From Winogradskyella ouciana (GTDB lineage: Bacteria > Bacteroidota > Bacteroidia > Flavobacteriales > Flavobacteriaceae), in NCBI RefSeq assembly GCF_009709615.1, contig NZ_WJYA01000006.1, forward strand, positions 186,001-250,000: a stretch of 64,000 bases of DNA. The letters run 5' to 3'. Below, one piece after another: positions 15,319 through 24,144 of this stretch (its first letter is position 1; the number at the start of each line of letters is the position of its first letter). The notes under the pieces were generated by a model. The model ran no database searches and was not told where the DNA came from. It saw only the letters and a program-made list of their open reading frames with translations. The translations under genes and the position numbers were made by a program.

Positions 15319-16296
15319 CTATTGATAATCAATAGAGGTTTCTAGAGAATCTGGGATTACACGTTCTACTTCTATATTAACGTCGTGTACCTCTTTTCCT
15401 GTTTCAGTATCTTTTAAAGACGCTTCAATCCAAACTTCACCTTCGGCTTCTTTTGGTTCTGCTGGCGAAGTACCTTGAAATTTTAGAACATAACTCGCTA
15501 CCTGTGCCATTTCCAACGGTTTTAATTCCGTTTTCCATGGTACCATTCCCTTTCCGTCACGCCCACCTTCTGATATGGTATTAAAGACATTTTTTATGCC
15601 TCCACCTAGAATCCAGTATTCATCAGTTAGGTTGGGGCCAATACCACCTCCGCCATCAGATTTGTGACAAGCGATACATCTTTCTTCAAAAATTTTCTTT
15701 CCAGCATTTAAGTCACTGGCATCAACCAAGATTTCTACGGTATTTACATCCACTAAGTTTTTGGCAGTTCTTTTGTATTCTGCTATTGCTCTTTCTGCCT
15801 CTGCATATTCAATTTCATATTCGTCATATTGGTCATCAGCATTAAAGACGTGATAACGAGCCATATATATAAATCCGAAAATTATGGTAAGATAAAAACT
15901 GTAAACCCACCATGGAGGAAGATTGTTATCGAGCTCTTTGATGCCATCATAGTTGTGGTCGAGGATAATTTCACCTTCTTCCTCAATTGGTTTAGTACCT
16001 AAAAGTTTGTTATAGGCGCGTTTTAGCCAACGCACAAATTTTGGGGTTTCAGCACGCTTTAGGTCATAACGAATTTTGGCTTCTTCGTCTAAACTTTGGT
16101 ATAAAATGTTGTCCATTGAGCCAACAATAGCCTCTATGGCAAGAAGAATCAATAAAACCAATAATAAAAACAACATTATGGCTGGTTGCTCCATAAATGC
16201 TGGTTGATCGCCAGAATCAACGAAATATTCAACAAGACCTGCAATAAAGAAAAATACGACAGGTACTCTTATATATGAAGGAATTAAATGTCTCAT
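15319..16296 (-). CDS. ccoP: cbb3-type cytochrome c oxidase subunit III (CcoP), single c-heme motif
   Basis: A 325-residue subunit with an N-terminal two-helix region (about 10-60), a linker, a third membrane helix (PPWWVYSFYLTIIFGFIYMARYH) and a periplasmic cytochrome c domain with CIACH and a Met ligand in GKGMVPWK. Only one CxxCH occurs, and there are no other cysteines, whereas classical proteobacterial CcoP has two. The extra N-terminal helices are the usual Bacteroidota form. It carries electrons to the CcoNO core. Its ATG overlaps the stop of ccoQ by 4 bases. Confidence 0.93.
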   Translation of the reverse strand: MRHLIPSYIRVPVVFFFIAGLVEYFVDSGDQPAFMEQPAIMLFLLLVLLILLAIEAIVGSMDNILYQSLDEEAKIRYDLKRAETPKFVRWLKRAYNKLLGTKPIEEEGEIILDHNYDGIKELDNNLPPWWVYSFYLTIIFGFIYMARYHVFNADDQYDEYEIEYAEAERAIAEYKRTAKNLVDVNTVEILVDASDLNAGKKIFEERCIACHKSDGGGGIGPNLTDEYWILGGGIKNVFNTISEGGRDGKGMVPWKTELKPLEMAQVASYVLKFQGTSPAEPKEAEGEVWIEASLKDTETGKEVHDVNIEVERVIPDSLETSIDYQ

Positions 16297-16478
16297 AATA
16301 ATTGATCGTTTTGGTTGTCTAATGGTAAATTGCTAACAGTTTTGATGTATTCTTTTTTTGCTGTAATTACCCAATAGAATAACACTACAAAGAAGATAAA
16401 GAATATGAGGAGCGATATCAAAGGGTAAATTTCTATACCTGTGATACTTTCCATATGGTTTTTTACAAATTTCAACAT
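16293..16478 (-). CDS. ccoQ: CcoQ-like small subunit of cbb3 oxidase
   Basis: A 61-residue protein with one membrane helix (YPLISLLIFFIFFVVLFYWVI) and a short charged tail (TAKKEYIKTV). It sits 4 bases after ccoNO and overlaps ccoP (ATGA). Position, size and topology identify it as CcoQ/FixQ, which stabilises the complex. An internal Met at residue 9 (MESITGIEIYP) is an alternative start. Confidence 0.85.
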   Translation of the reverse strand: MLKFVKNHMESITGIEIYPLISLLIFFIFFVVLFYWVITAKKEYIKTVSNLPLDNQNDQLL

Positions 16479-16482
16479 GACG

Positions 16483-18675
16483 TTATTGGTTTTGAGCAGT
16501 TTCTTTTATGTCCTCTACTTTGATATCGGTTCCCAACCTTTGCAAATAAGCGATAAGCGCTACAATTTCGCGGTTTTTCATTTCAATAAAATCTTCTCCA
16601 GCAGCGGCTTTATCTGCTTCGTAAGTTTTAGCAAAATCAGGATCAGCGTATAGGTTGGTTTCAATTTGAGTACCTTGTTCTAACATTGAGGCCTGTGCAT
16701 TTGCAATATCTTCTTCAGTATAAGGTACTCCTAGATCTACCATAACTTTCATTTTGTTTTCAGTCATGGATTTATCAAGTTCATTTCTAATTAACCATTG
16801 ATAAGCAGGCATTATGGAACCACTGGATGTGCTTTGTGGATCGTACATGTGATTGAGGTGCCAGTTATCTGAATACTTTCCACCAACGCGGTGCAAATCT
16901 GGTCCTGTACGTTTACTTCCCCAAAGGAATGGGTGATCGTACACATATTCACCTGCTTTAGAGTATTCGCCATAACGTTCTACCTCACTCCTAAATGGAC
17001 GAATCATCTGTGAATGACAACCTACACAACCTTCTCTAATGTATATATCACGTCCTTCCAACTCAAGAGGTGTGTAAGGTTCTACACTACTGATTGTTGG
17101 AATATTGGATTTTACAACTATCGTTGGTATAATCTGTACAATACCACCAATGAGAATGGCAACCGTTGCATAAATAGTTAATAATACTGGCTTACGTTCT
17201 AACCAAGTGTGCCATCCCTCACCAGCAACACGTCTTTTAGAAACACGTTGCAATGCAGGTGCTTCAGCAAGCTCGTCTGTTACTTTGTTGTTAGACCTTA
17301 CAACAGTCATAATAACGTTGTACACCAAAATGAGCATACCTGTAATATAAAGCGTTCCTCCAATGGCTCGCATCCAGTACATTGGCATGATTTCAGTAAC
17401 AGTTTCTAAAAAGTTGCCATATACTAAAGTGCCATCAGGATTAAATTGCTTCCACATACTAGCCTGGGCAAACCCAGCAACATACATAGGCAGGGCATAA
17501 AGAATAATACCCAATGTGCCTATCCAAAAATGAGCATTAGCCAGACCAACAGAATGTAATTTGGTTTTGAATAACCTTGGAATTAACCAATAGATCATGC
17601 CGAAAGCCAAGAATCCATTCCAGGCTAAAGCACCTACGTGCACATGCGCAATAATCCAATCTGTGTAATGGGCTATGGCATTTACGTTTTTAAGTGAAAG
17701 CATAGGGCCTTCAAACGTTGCCATACCGTATCCTGTAATGGCAACTACCATAAATTTTAGAACAGGGTCTGTACGGACCTTGTCCCAAGCACCACGCAAG
17801 GTCAACAAACCGTTAATCATTCCTCCCCAAGATGGAGCCAATAACATAATTGAAAAAGCAACACCCAAATGTTGAGCCCATTCTGGTAATGCTGTGTATA
17901 ATAGATGATGAGGTCCTGCCCAGATATAAATGAATATCAATGACCAAAAATGGACAATGGATAATCTATAAGAGTAAACGGGTCTATTTGCAGCCTTTGG
18001 TACAAAATAGTACATCAATCCTAAGAAAGGTGTCGTTAAGAAAAAGGCAACCGCATTGTGTCCATACCACCATTGCACAAGTGCATCCTGCACACCTGCA
18101 TATACAGAATAACTTTTTAGGCCACTGACAGGCAATTCTAAACTATTGAAAATATGAAGTACTGCAACGGTAACAAAAGTTGCTAAGTAAAACCAGATGG
18201 CAACATATAAGTGACGTTGGCGACGCTTTAAAATGGTGCCGATCATATTGATGCCAAATGCAACCCAAATGATGGCAATAGCAATATCAAAAGGCCATTC
18301 TAATTCTGCATATTCCTTAGAGGTCGTATATCCTAGTGGAAGTGTGATTGCTGCGCCAACAATAATAAGTTGCCAACCCCAGAAATTAATGTTGCTTAAT
18401 AAATCGCTAAACATCCTGGCTTTAAGCAAGCGTTGTAGTGAATAATAGACTCCAGCAAAAATCGCATTACCAACAAAAGCAAAAATCACAGCATTGGTGT
18501 GCAAAGGACGTAAGCGACCAAAACTAAGCCAAGAAATTCCGTCTGTCATATTTGGGAATAAAAACATAAAGGCCAGAATAAGACCTACTAGCATACCAAC
18601 AACTCCCCAAAGTATGGTGGCATAGAGGAATTTTTTAACGATTTTGTTATCGTAATAGAATTGTTGCATTTCCAT
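16483..18675 (-). CDS. ccoNO: fused CcoN-CcoO, catalytic and monoheme subunits of cbb3 oxidase
   Basis: A 730-residue fusion. Residues about 1-480 are CcoN. The low-spin heme His is in RPLHTNA, CuB ligands are in WWYGHNAV and GPHHLLYT, and the heme ligand pair is in HVHVGALAWNGF. After a membrane anchor (about 500-525) comes the CcoO cytochrome c domain with CVGCHSQMIRPF, PFLWGSKRTGPDLHRVGGKY and GSIMPAYQWL. It reduces O2 to water at very low O2. The fusion of two normally separate subunits is a known Bacteroidota trait; here no stop or frameshift separates them. It lies between ccoS and ccoQ. Confidence 0.96.
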   Translation of the reverse strand: MEMQQFYYDNKIVKKFLYATILWGVVGMLVGLILAFMFLFPNMTDGISWLSFGRLRPLHTNAVIFAFVGNAIFAGVYYSLQRLLKARMFSDLLSNINFWGWQLIIVGAAITLPLGYTTSKEYAELEWPFDIAIAIIWVAFGINMIGTILKRRQRHLYVAIWFYLATFVTVAVLHIFNSLELPVSGLKSYSVYAGVQDALVQWWYGHNAVAFFLTTPFLGLMYYFVPKAANRPVYSYRLSIVHFWSLIFIYIWAGPHHLLYTALPEWAQHLGVAFSIMLLAPSWGGMINGLLTLRGAWDKVRTDPVLKFMVVAITGYGMATFEGPMLSLKNVNAIAHYTDWIIAHVHVGALAWNGFLAFGMIYWLIPRLFKTKLHSVGLANAHFWIGTLGIILYALPMYVAGFAQASMWKQFNPDGTLVYGNFLETVTEIMPMYWMRAIGGTLYITGMLILVYNVIMTVVRSNNKVTDELAEAPALQRVSKRRVAGEGWHTWLERKPVLLTIYATVAILIGGIVQIIPTIVVKSNIPTISSVEPYTPLELEGRDIYIREGCVGCHSQMIRPFRSEVERYGEYSKAGEYVYDHPFLWGSKRTGPDLHRVGGKYSDNWHLNHMYDPQSTSSGSIMPAYQWLIRNELDKSMTENKMKVMVDLGVPYTEEDIANAQASMLEQGTQIETNLYADPDFAKTYEADKAAAGEDFIEMKNREIVALIAYLQRLGTDIKVEDIKETAQNQ

Positions 18676-18685
18676 ATTAAAAAAA

Positions 18686-18871
18686 TTAGTCAGTTTTTGT
18701 ATTGATTGGTTTTTCGGTTTTTGATTTTACAAGCTCGTCTTCAAAAAGCATGCGCACGGAAGGAGTATAGCTGTCATCATATTGACCAGACTTTACAGCT
18801 GCAATGAATATGAAAAAGAATACCACACCAACTATGACGCTTATAGTCAATAAAATATATATAACACTCAT
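18686..18871 (-). CDS. ccoS: cbb3 oxidase maturation protein CcoS
   Basis: A 61-residue protein with one membrane helix (residues 2-24) followed by the CcoS signature KSGQYDDSYTPSVRMLFED. It is needed for cofactor insertion into cbb3 oxidase. It is the first gene of the ccoS-NO-Q-P-G-H-TauE unit and has a strong Fnr-type promoter of its own between it and ccoI. Confidence 0.93.
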   Translation of the reverse strand: MSVIYILLTISVIVGVVFFFIFIAAVKSGQYDDSYTPSVRMLFEDELVKSKTEKPINTKTD

Positions 18872-18891
18872 ACCTATTTGAAGTTACGGTT

Positions 18892-18935
18892 CAAAATTAC
18901 TATTGAACTTATTTTTAAAACATGACATTTGTCAT
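18892..18935 (-). promoter_or_regulatory. ccoS operon promoter: Fnr-type palindrome plus -7 box
   Basis: On the minus strand the perfect-armed palindrome ATGACAAATGTCAT (18935-18922, centre 18928.5) is followed by TAATTTTG (18899-18892). The centre-to-last-base distance is 36.5 bp, exactly as at hemN, and the distance to the start codon is also the same (about 57 bp). Confidence 0.78.
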
Positions 18936-18945
18936 ATAGAATCAT

Positions 18946-21321
18946 TTATTTTAATCTTCTTCCTAATAGGTTTGTGCAAATGGTTGTGAATACCACAATG
19001 CTTATAGAACTTAAGGGCATTAAAATAGCTGCAATCACAGGCGCTAATTGACCTGTTACAGCAAAGTATAAACCAATGATGTTATAAAAGAACGAAAGCA
19101 GAAAACTCCATTTAATGATTTTTATAGCAGATTTTGATGCCATTATGTAAGAGTATAATTGTCTGAATTTTGAAACATCTAAAATGGCATCACAAGCTGG
19201 TGAAAAGACATTAACATCTTCAGAAACCGCAATACCAACATTGCTTTGTGCCAAAGCTCCAGCGTCGTTTAAACCATCACCGACCATTAAGACTTTTGCA
19301 CCCTCAGATTGATGGTATTTAATAAACTCTAATTTGTCTTCTGGTTTTTGATTGAATATCAATTTGGTTTTTGCAGGAAGCAACTTCTTTAGATTTTCTC
19401 TTTCCCCTTCATTGTCACCAGAAAGAATAACCAAATCAAAATGTTTTTTGAGTTGGTTAAAAAGTTTGGACACACCTTTTCTGTAACTGTTATAAAAGGT
19501 GTATTTCCCTTTGTACTCATTGTTACTACTTATATGAACTGTGGTATTTAAAACTGCAGTGTTCTGTGGATTGCCAACGAAATTTGCAGAGCCAATTTTA
19601 AGATTAATATCGTTATGTTGGGCCTCAATACCTTTACCTATATGTTCTTCAAAGGTGTCTAAAGTTATAATATTGTGTTCGTCCAATAAGTTATAAAGAC
19701 TTCTACTCAAGGGATGGTTAGAACCTCTTAAAGAATTTTTAAGAACTAAATTTTCAAAATCAGAAAGTGATTCCCCTTCATAAACGACGTTACTGGTTTT
19801 ATTTGATGTAATGGTTCCTGTTTTATCAAAAATAACCGTGTTAATTTGTGCAAGTTGCTCAATAACACTGGCATTTTTAATGTAGAACTTTAGTTTACCA
19901 AAAATTCTCAATAAGTTTCCAAAGGTAAAAGGAGCCGAAAGTGCAATAGCACAAGGACAGGCAATAATGAGAACGGCTGTAAAAACGCTCATTGCTTTAC
20001 TGGCATCTGTAAATAACCAAAATGTAGTGGCTATAAAGGCAATGGTTAGTATGGCAATGGTAAAGTGTTTGCTAATGTTGTTGGTAATGTTTGTAAAACC
20101 TTCTTCCTTGTTCTTGTTGAAGACATCATTACTCCATAACTGCGTGAGATAGCTTTGCTCAACAGATTTAAGTGCTTCTAGCTCTATGACACCAGCCGTT
20201 TGTTTGCCACCTGCAAATAACTTGTCACCAGATTGTTTTGAAACGGTTTGCGATTCACCAGTTACAAAACTGTAATCTATTTTGGCTTTACCATTAATCA
20301 AAATACCATCAACAGGAATTAGCTCTTCATTTCTAATGAGAAGCCGGTCTCCTTTTTCGATATCATAAACCTGAATGGAGTTTTCGCTTCCGTCTCTTTC
20401 AATTTTTGTAATGGCGATTGGGAAGTAAGACTTATAATCGCGCTCAAAGGATAAGAAGTCATAGGTTTTTTGCTGAAAGAACTTTCCAACTAAAAGAAAG
20501 AATACTAAACCAGCAAGGCTATCAAAAAAACCTGAACCCAAATCGAGCATAATCTCGATAGTACTTCTAATGAAAAGCACGGAAACTCCCAAGGCAATAG
20601 GCACATCGATATTAAGCAACTTGGCTTTTAGACCTTTAAACGCCGAAATAAAATAATCTTGAGCCGAATAAAACACTACAGGAACAGAAAGGGCAAACAT
20701 CAGCCAACGGAATAGAGGCTTGTATTGCTCTAACCAATATTCATTGACTTCAAAATATTCTGGAAAAGACAAGAACATAATATTACCAAAAGCAAAGCCG
20801 GCAACACCAAGTTTATAGATTAAGGTACGGTTAATATGTTTTTTGCCAGATTTAAAATCGTCTAAACTAATGTAAGGTTCATAGCCAATTGAGCTTAGCA
20901 GTACAACTACGGATTTTAAATCGGTTTCTTCAGAATTGTATGTAATTCTAACAGTTTTTTTACCAAAATTGACCTGTGATCCTGAAATATTAGGGTTCAG
21001 CTTATGGAGATTTTCAAGTATCCAAATACAAGAACTACAGTGAATATGAGGAATGTAGAGGGTAGCAATTTCTACATGATCACTTCTAAATTCAGTTAGT
21101 TTGTCAATGATGTTTTCTTGAGATAAAAAATCGTATTTACCGTCAATCTCCTTAGGGATTGCACCAGGCGAATTCTGTAAGTCGTAATAACAGGTGAGAT
21201 CATTTTCGTTAAATATCTCGAAAACGGTTTTACAGCCATTACAGCAGAACGACTTTTCCTGAAAAGAAATGACATGATTACCACAATTGTCACCACAATG
21301 AAAACACGTTTTGTTTTCCAT
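18946..21321 (-). CDS. ccoI: copper-translocating P-type ATPase for cbb3 assembly (CcoI/FixI)
   Basis: A 791-residue P1B-ATPase. The N-terminus carries a cysteine-rich metal-binding segment (CFHCGDNC, then SFCCNGCKTVF) and an HMA domain with HCSSCIW. Eight helices follow, with the CPC motif (IIACPCAIALSAPF), the phosphorylation site FDKTGTITSNK, and MVGDGLNDAGAL. It exports Cu for the oxidase active site. The Cys-rich extension before HMA is typical of FixI. It has its own divergent promoter facing the fnr-like gene. Its stop lies 74 bases before ccoS, with the ccoS promoter in between. Confidence 0.93.
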   Translation of the reverse strand: MENKTCFHCGDNCGNHVISFQEKSFCCNGCKTVFEIFNENDLTCYYDLQNSPGAIPKEIDGKYDFLSQENIIDKLTEFRSDHVEIATLYIPHIHCSSCIWILENLHKLNPNISGSQVNFGKKTVRITYNSEETDLKSVVVLLSSIGYEPYISLDDFKSGKKHINRTLIYKLGVAGFAFGNIMFLSFPEYFEVNEYWLEQYKPLFRWLMFALSVPVVFYSAQDYFISAFKGLKAKLLNIDVPIALGVSVLFIRSTIEIMLDLGSGFFDSLAGLVFFLLVGKFFQQKTYDFLSFERDYKSYFPIAITKIERDGSENSIQVYDIEKGDRLLIRNEELIPVDGILINGKAKIDYSFVTGESQTVSKQSGDKLFAGGKQTAGVIELEALKSVEQSYLTQLWSNDVFNKNKEEGFTNITNNISKHFTIAILTIAFIATTFWLFTDASKAMSVFTAVLIIACPCAIALSAPFTFGNLLRIFGKLKFYIKNASVIEQLAQINTVIFDKTGTITSNKTSNVVYEGESLSDFENLVLKNSLRGSNHPLSRSLYNLLDEHNIITLDTFEEHIGKGIEAQHNDINLKIGSANFVGNPQNTAVLNTTVHISSNNEYKGKYTFYNSYRKGVSKLFNQLKKHFDLVILSGDNEGERENLKKLLPAKTKLIFNQKPEDKLEFIKYHQSEGAKVLMVGDGLNDAGALAQSNVGIAVSEDVNVFSPACDAILDVSKFRQLYSYIMASKSAIKIIKWSFLLSFFYNIIGLYFAVTGQLAPVIAAILMPLSSISIVVFTTICTNLLGRRLK

Positions 21322-21346
21322 TTTATTTGCTCATTTATACCTGTAA

Positions 21347-21390
21347 CAAAGGTCACATAAGCTTAACTTTTAAAATATGATATTTGTCAT
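21347..21390 (-). promoter_or_regulatory. ccoI promoter using a palindrome shared with the divergent fnr-like gene
   Basis: The palindrome ATGATATTTGTCAT at 21377-21390 (centre 21383.5) lies 36.5 bp upstream, on the minus strand, of the last base of GACCTTTG (21354-21347), one mismatch from TAnnTTTG. In the plus direction it lies too close (22.5 bp) to TATATTTG (21399-21406) for class-II activation and would overlap the -33 region of the fnr-like gene, which suggests autorepression. Confidence 0.6.
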
Positions 21391-21431
21391 GTTATTCTTA
21401 TATTTGGAATACTATCCGAGAATCAATCAAT

Positions 21432-22109
21432 ATGAGTAAATGTCAGTCGTGTATAATTAAAGAGTTTAACGCATTAAAATCCTTGACAAGAGATGAATTA
21501 ATGCGTGTTTCGGCTTGCAAAACAGGAAAACTCTATAAAAAGGGGGAGGTTATTTTTGAAGAAGGTGAAACGATTAACGGAGTGTATTGTGTTAAGGATG
21601 GTGTTTGCAAGCTTTCTAAATTGAGTGAAAACGGTAAGGACCAAGTTGTAAAGTTAGTTGTAAAGGGTGGTTTACTTGGTAAACGCTCATTGGTATCGGA
21701 TCAGAAAACCAATTTAAGTGCTATTGCTCTAAATGATATGGAAATGTGTTTTATTCCTAAGAGTGAAATTATGTCTGACCTTTCAAAAAATCCGAAGTTT
21801 ACCATGGATGTATTGAAGGAAATGGCAAACGATTTAAAAGATTCTGATGATTCGTTGGTTGACATGGCTCAAAAGTCGGTTAAAACCAGAATGGCAGATA
21901 TTCTATTGTATATACATGATAATTTTGGTACTGACGACGAAGGTTATTTAAGTATTATCTTATCTCGTGAGGATTATGCTGGTATTGTAGGCACAGCTAC
22001 GGAATCTGCAATTAGAATCTTGTCTCAGTTTAAAAAAGAAGGATATATTTCAACTAAAGGAAAACGTATAAAAATTGAAGATGATAAGGGTCTAAAATGG
22101 ATAGAGTAA
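21432..22109 (+). CDS. Crp/Fnr-family transcriptional regulator
   Basis: A 225-residue regulator. The start at 21432 gives MSKCQSCIIKEF, which resembles Fnr N-termini; an upstream in-frame ATG at 21384 would lie inside the operator. A cNMP-binding-like beta-roll (about 25-135), a dimer helix and a winged HTH (LSREDYAGIVGTATESAIRIL) follow. The recognition helix keeps Glu and Arg (ESAIR), which read TGA half sites. Cysteines C4, C7, C29, C53, C59 and C106 could hold an Fe-S cluster, but the C-x2-C-x5-C spacing of E. coli FNR is incomplete. It is very likely the protein that binds the TGAy-N4-rTCA sites of this block. Confidence 0.9.
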   Translation: MSKCQSCIIKEFNALKSLTRDELMRVSACKTGKLYKKGEVIFEEGETINGVYCVKDGVCKLSKLSENGKDQVVKLVVKGGLLGKRSLVSDQKTNLSAIALNDMEMCFIPKSEIMSDLSKNPKFTMDVLKEMANDLKDSDDSLVDMAQKSVKTRMADILLYIHDNFGTDDEGYLSIILSREDYAGIVGTATESAIRILSQFKKEGYISTKGKRIKIEDDKGLKWIE

Positions 22110-22126
22110 AAAGATCATAGAAAATA

Positions 22127-22158
22127 AAAATCCCATAGCATTTACTATGGGATTTTTT
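22127..22158. terminator. bidirectional terminator between the fnr-like gene and the S9 peptidase
   Basis: AAAATCCCATAG pairs with CTATGGGATTTT over a short loop with T-runs on both sides, between convergent genes. Confidence 0.9.
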
Positions 22159-22174
22159 ATTGATTTTATATAAA

Positions 22175-24124
22175 TTATTCAGTCTCAGATTCAATTTTTT
22201 TAGATGAGGTTTCACCATCAATAGGTTCATTTTCCTTTTTAAGATGTACATCTAAAAACTCTATAATTTTACTATAGGCTTCAATTTGATTTTCCTTTTT
22301 TATAAACCCATGACCTTCATCTTCAAACAATACATACTCAACAGGAACACCGTTTTTTCTAACTCCAGCTACAATTTCATCAGACTCAACTTGTAATACT
22401 CTTGGATCCTTTGAGCCTTGAAGCACAATTAGTGGTTTGGTAACTTTATCAGTATGGAATAATGGTGAAATCTTTTTGAGTCGTACAGAATCTGCTGAAA
22501 ACGGGTCACCCAATTCATCATAAAGTGCTTCTCTAAAAGATTCCCAATATGGTGGAATACTTTTTAAAGTTCGCATCCAATTAGTGACTCCAAAAAGGTT
22601 GACACCCACATCAAATTCTTCTGGTGTGTAGGTTAATGCTGCCATGGTCATATAACCACCATAAGAGCCACCAATAATACCAATTTTATCACCATCTATT
22701 TCTGGCTGCGTCGCTAACCAGTTTTTACCTTCAACACAGTCTTGTAAATCCTTCTCACCATGGTTTTTGTCATCCATTTGATAGAACGTTTTTCCATAGC
22801 CACTACTACCACGATTATTAACGGCAAGAACCGCATAACCTTGGTTGACCATATATTGAATCAATGAACTAAAGTTTTGGCGCGTCTGGCCACCAGGACC
22901 ACCATGTACCCATACCATAGCTGGCACTTTATTGTCCTCAGAGGCCTGATGTGGTAAGTAATAAATCGCTGGAATCTCAACACCATCAAACGATTTGTAA
23001 CGAATCACTTTTGCTGTTACCAAATCTTCTGGATTGATCTCTTCGTTAAGTACATTTGTGAGTTTATATTGTTCTTGAGTATCGAGATTATAGGTGTATA
23101 AGTCAGAAGGCGAATTTGATCCACCAACATACATACGCATCCATTTTTCGTCGTCATTAAAGCTTACGCTTGTAATACTTTTTCCTTCAAAATCTGGTAA
23201 GTCTATTGGTTCCATGGTTTTGGTATCCAATACTTCAATAGCATTTTTACCATCTTCGTTAACGTAAACAACCATATAAGTTCCTTCTGAAGTAAAACCA
23301 CTGCCCATAATATCCCAAGATTTCTCAATTTCTTTTTTCTTTTCCTTAGTGTTTAAGTCATAAGACATTAAGTATGAAAACTCAGAACCATCATCAGTGG
23401 TGTAATAGAGTTTGCTGTTATCCTTCGAAAAGTCCTGAGCCGAATTACCGCTCATGTTATCATTTATCTTGGTAGTTTCCTTGGTTTTAGCATTGTAAAT
23501 AAATAAATCACTATCGTTGGTATTTACGGTTTTTGACAAAGCGAAATAGTTTTCATCTTCAGACATACCACTAAAATCCATCCCATCGTTGTTTTGGTAT
23601 AGCATTTCTGATGAATAGTCATCAATAGACATTTTGTAAACATCAAAATACTTAGGGTCTCTTTTATTAGAGCCATAGTACAGATACTTGTCGTCTTTAG
23701 ACCAACCGTAAAAATTGGCTTTTGCACCTTCTATAGGTGTAATGTTCTTAATGCTACCATCGGTTTCTCTAACAAACAAATGGTCAATTTCATCACCATT
23801 GCCATCAGCACTTAATAACATTCTATTATCATTAGGAAAATAGGCATTGGCGAAGTAAGATGTACTATCTGATTGTGTAATCGGAGTCATCTCAACACCT
23901 TTTGTAGGTATGGTATAAACGTTATAGATGCCAGAACGGTTACTTGAAATTAAAAGGTTACTATTATCTGGTGAAAAGCTTCCACCTCCCACAGCTTCGT
24001 TATCCATAAATTGATTTATGGTATAATTTTGAATGTCGCGCTGCGCTGTCTGTTGTCCTTTTTTGCCTTCTTTACAAGAAAACATGGAAAGCACAATACA
24101 TAATGTTAAGAATTTTGATTTCAT
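22175..24124 (-). CDS. S9-family peptidase (prolyl oligopeptidase/dipeptidyl peptidase type), lipoprotein
   Basis: A 649-residue lipoprotein (MKSKFLTLCIVLSMFSC). Residues about 50-360 form a WD40/PD40-like beta-propeller. The rest is an alpha/beta-hydrolase with nucleophile Ser in GGSYGGYMT, Asp in GSKDPRV and His in DEGHGF, the complete S9 triad. It should release small peptides from proline- or alanine-containing substrates at the cell surface. Its C-terminal tail is charged (SSKKIESETE). The adjacent BNR-repeat gene lies 20 bases upstream in the same direction, so the two may form one transcript. Confidence 0.92.
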   Translation of the reverse strand: MKSKFLTLCIVLSMFSCKEGKKGQQTAQRDIQNYTINQFMDNEAVGGGSFSPDNSNLLISSNRSGIYNVYTIPTKGVEMTPITQSDSTSYFANAYFPNDNRMLLSADGNGDEIDHLFVRETDGSIKNITPIEGAKANFYGWSKDDKYLYYGSNKRDPKYFDVYKMSIDDYSSEMLYQNNDGMDFSGMSEDENYFALSKTVNTNDSDLFIYNAKTKETTKINDNMSGNSAQDFSKDNSKLYYTTDDGSEFSYLMSYDLNTKEKKKEIEKSWDIMGSGFTSEGTYMVVYVNEDGKNAIEVLDTKTMEPIDLPDFEGKSITSVSFNDDEKWMRMYVGGSNSPSDLYTYNLDTQEQYKLTNVLNEEINPEDLVTAKVIRYKSFDGVEIPAIYYLPHQASEDNKVPAMVWVHGGPGGQTRQNFSSLIQYMVNQGYAVLAVNNRGSSGYGKTFYQMDDKNHGEKDLQDCVEGKNWLATQPEIDGDKIGIIGGSYGGYMTMAALTYTPEEFDVGVNLFGVTNWMRTLKSIPPYWESFREALYDELGDPFSADSVRLKKISPLFHTDKVTKPLIVLQGSKDPRVLQVESDEIVAGVRKNGVPVEYVLFEDEGHGFIKKENQIEAYSKIIEFLDVHLKKENEPIDGETSSKKIESETE

Positions 24125-24144
24125 AATTTATTGTTTTTTGATTG

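Noticed and set aside
16441..18445. Plus-strand open frames inside the ccoNO region
   Set aside because: They lie antisense to strongly conserved enzyme domains and show no recognisable protein features.
21344..21355. TAAC-AAAG-GTCA as a second Fnr-type site upstream of ccoI
   Set aside because: It is 23-34 bases from the ccoI ATG and does not fit the -41.5 distance. Part of it (CAAAGGTC) reads on the minus strand as the -7 box GACCTTTG of the ccoI promoter, a better explanation.
22054..22251. Short frame spanning the terminator between the fnr-like gene and the S9 peptidase
   Set aside because: It crosses a bidirectional terminator and overlaps the ends of two convergent real genes.
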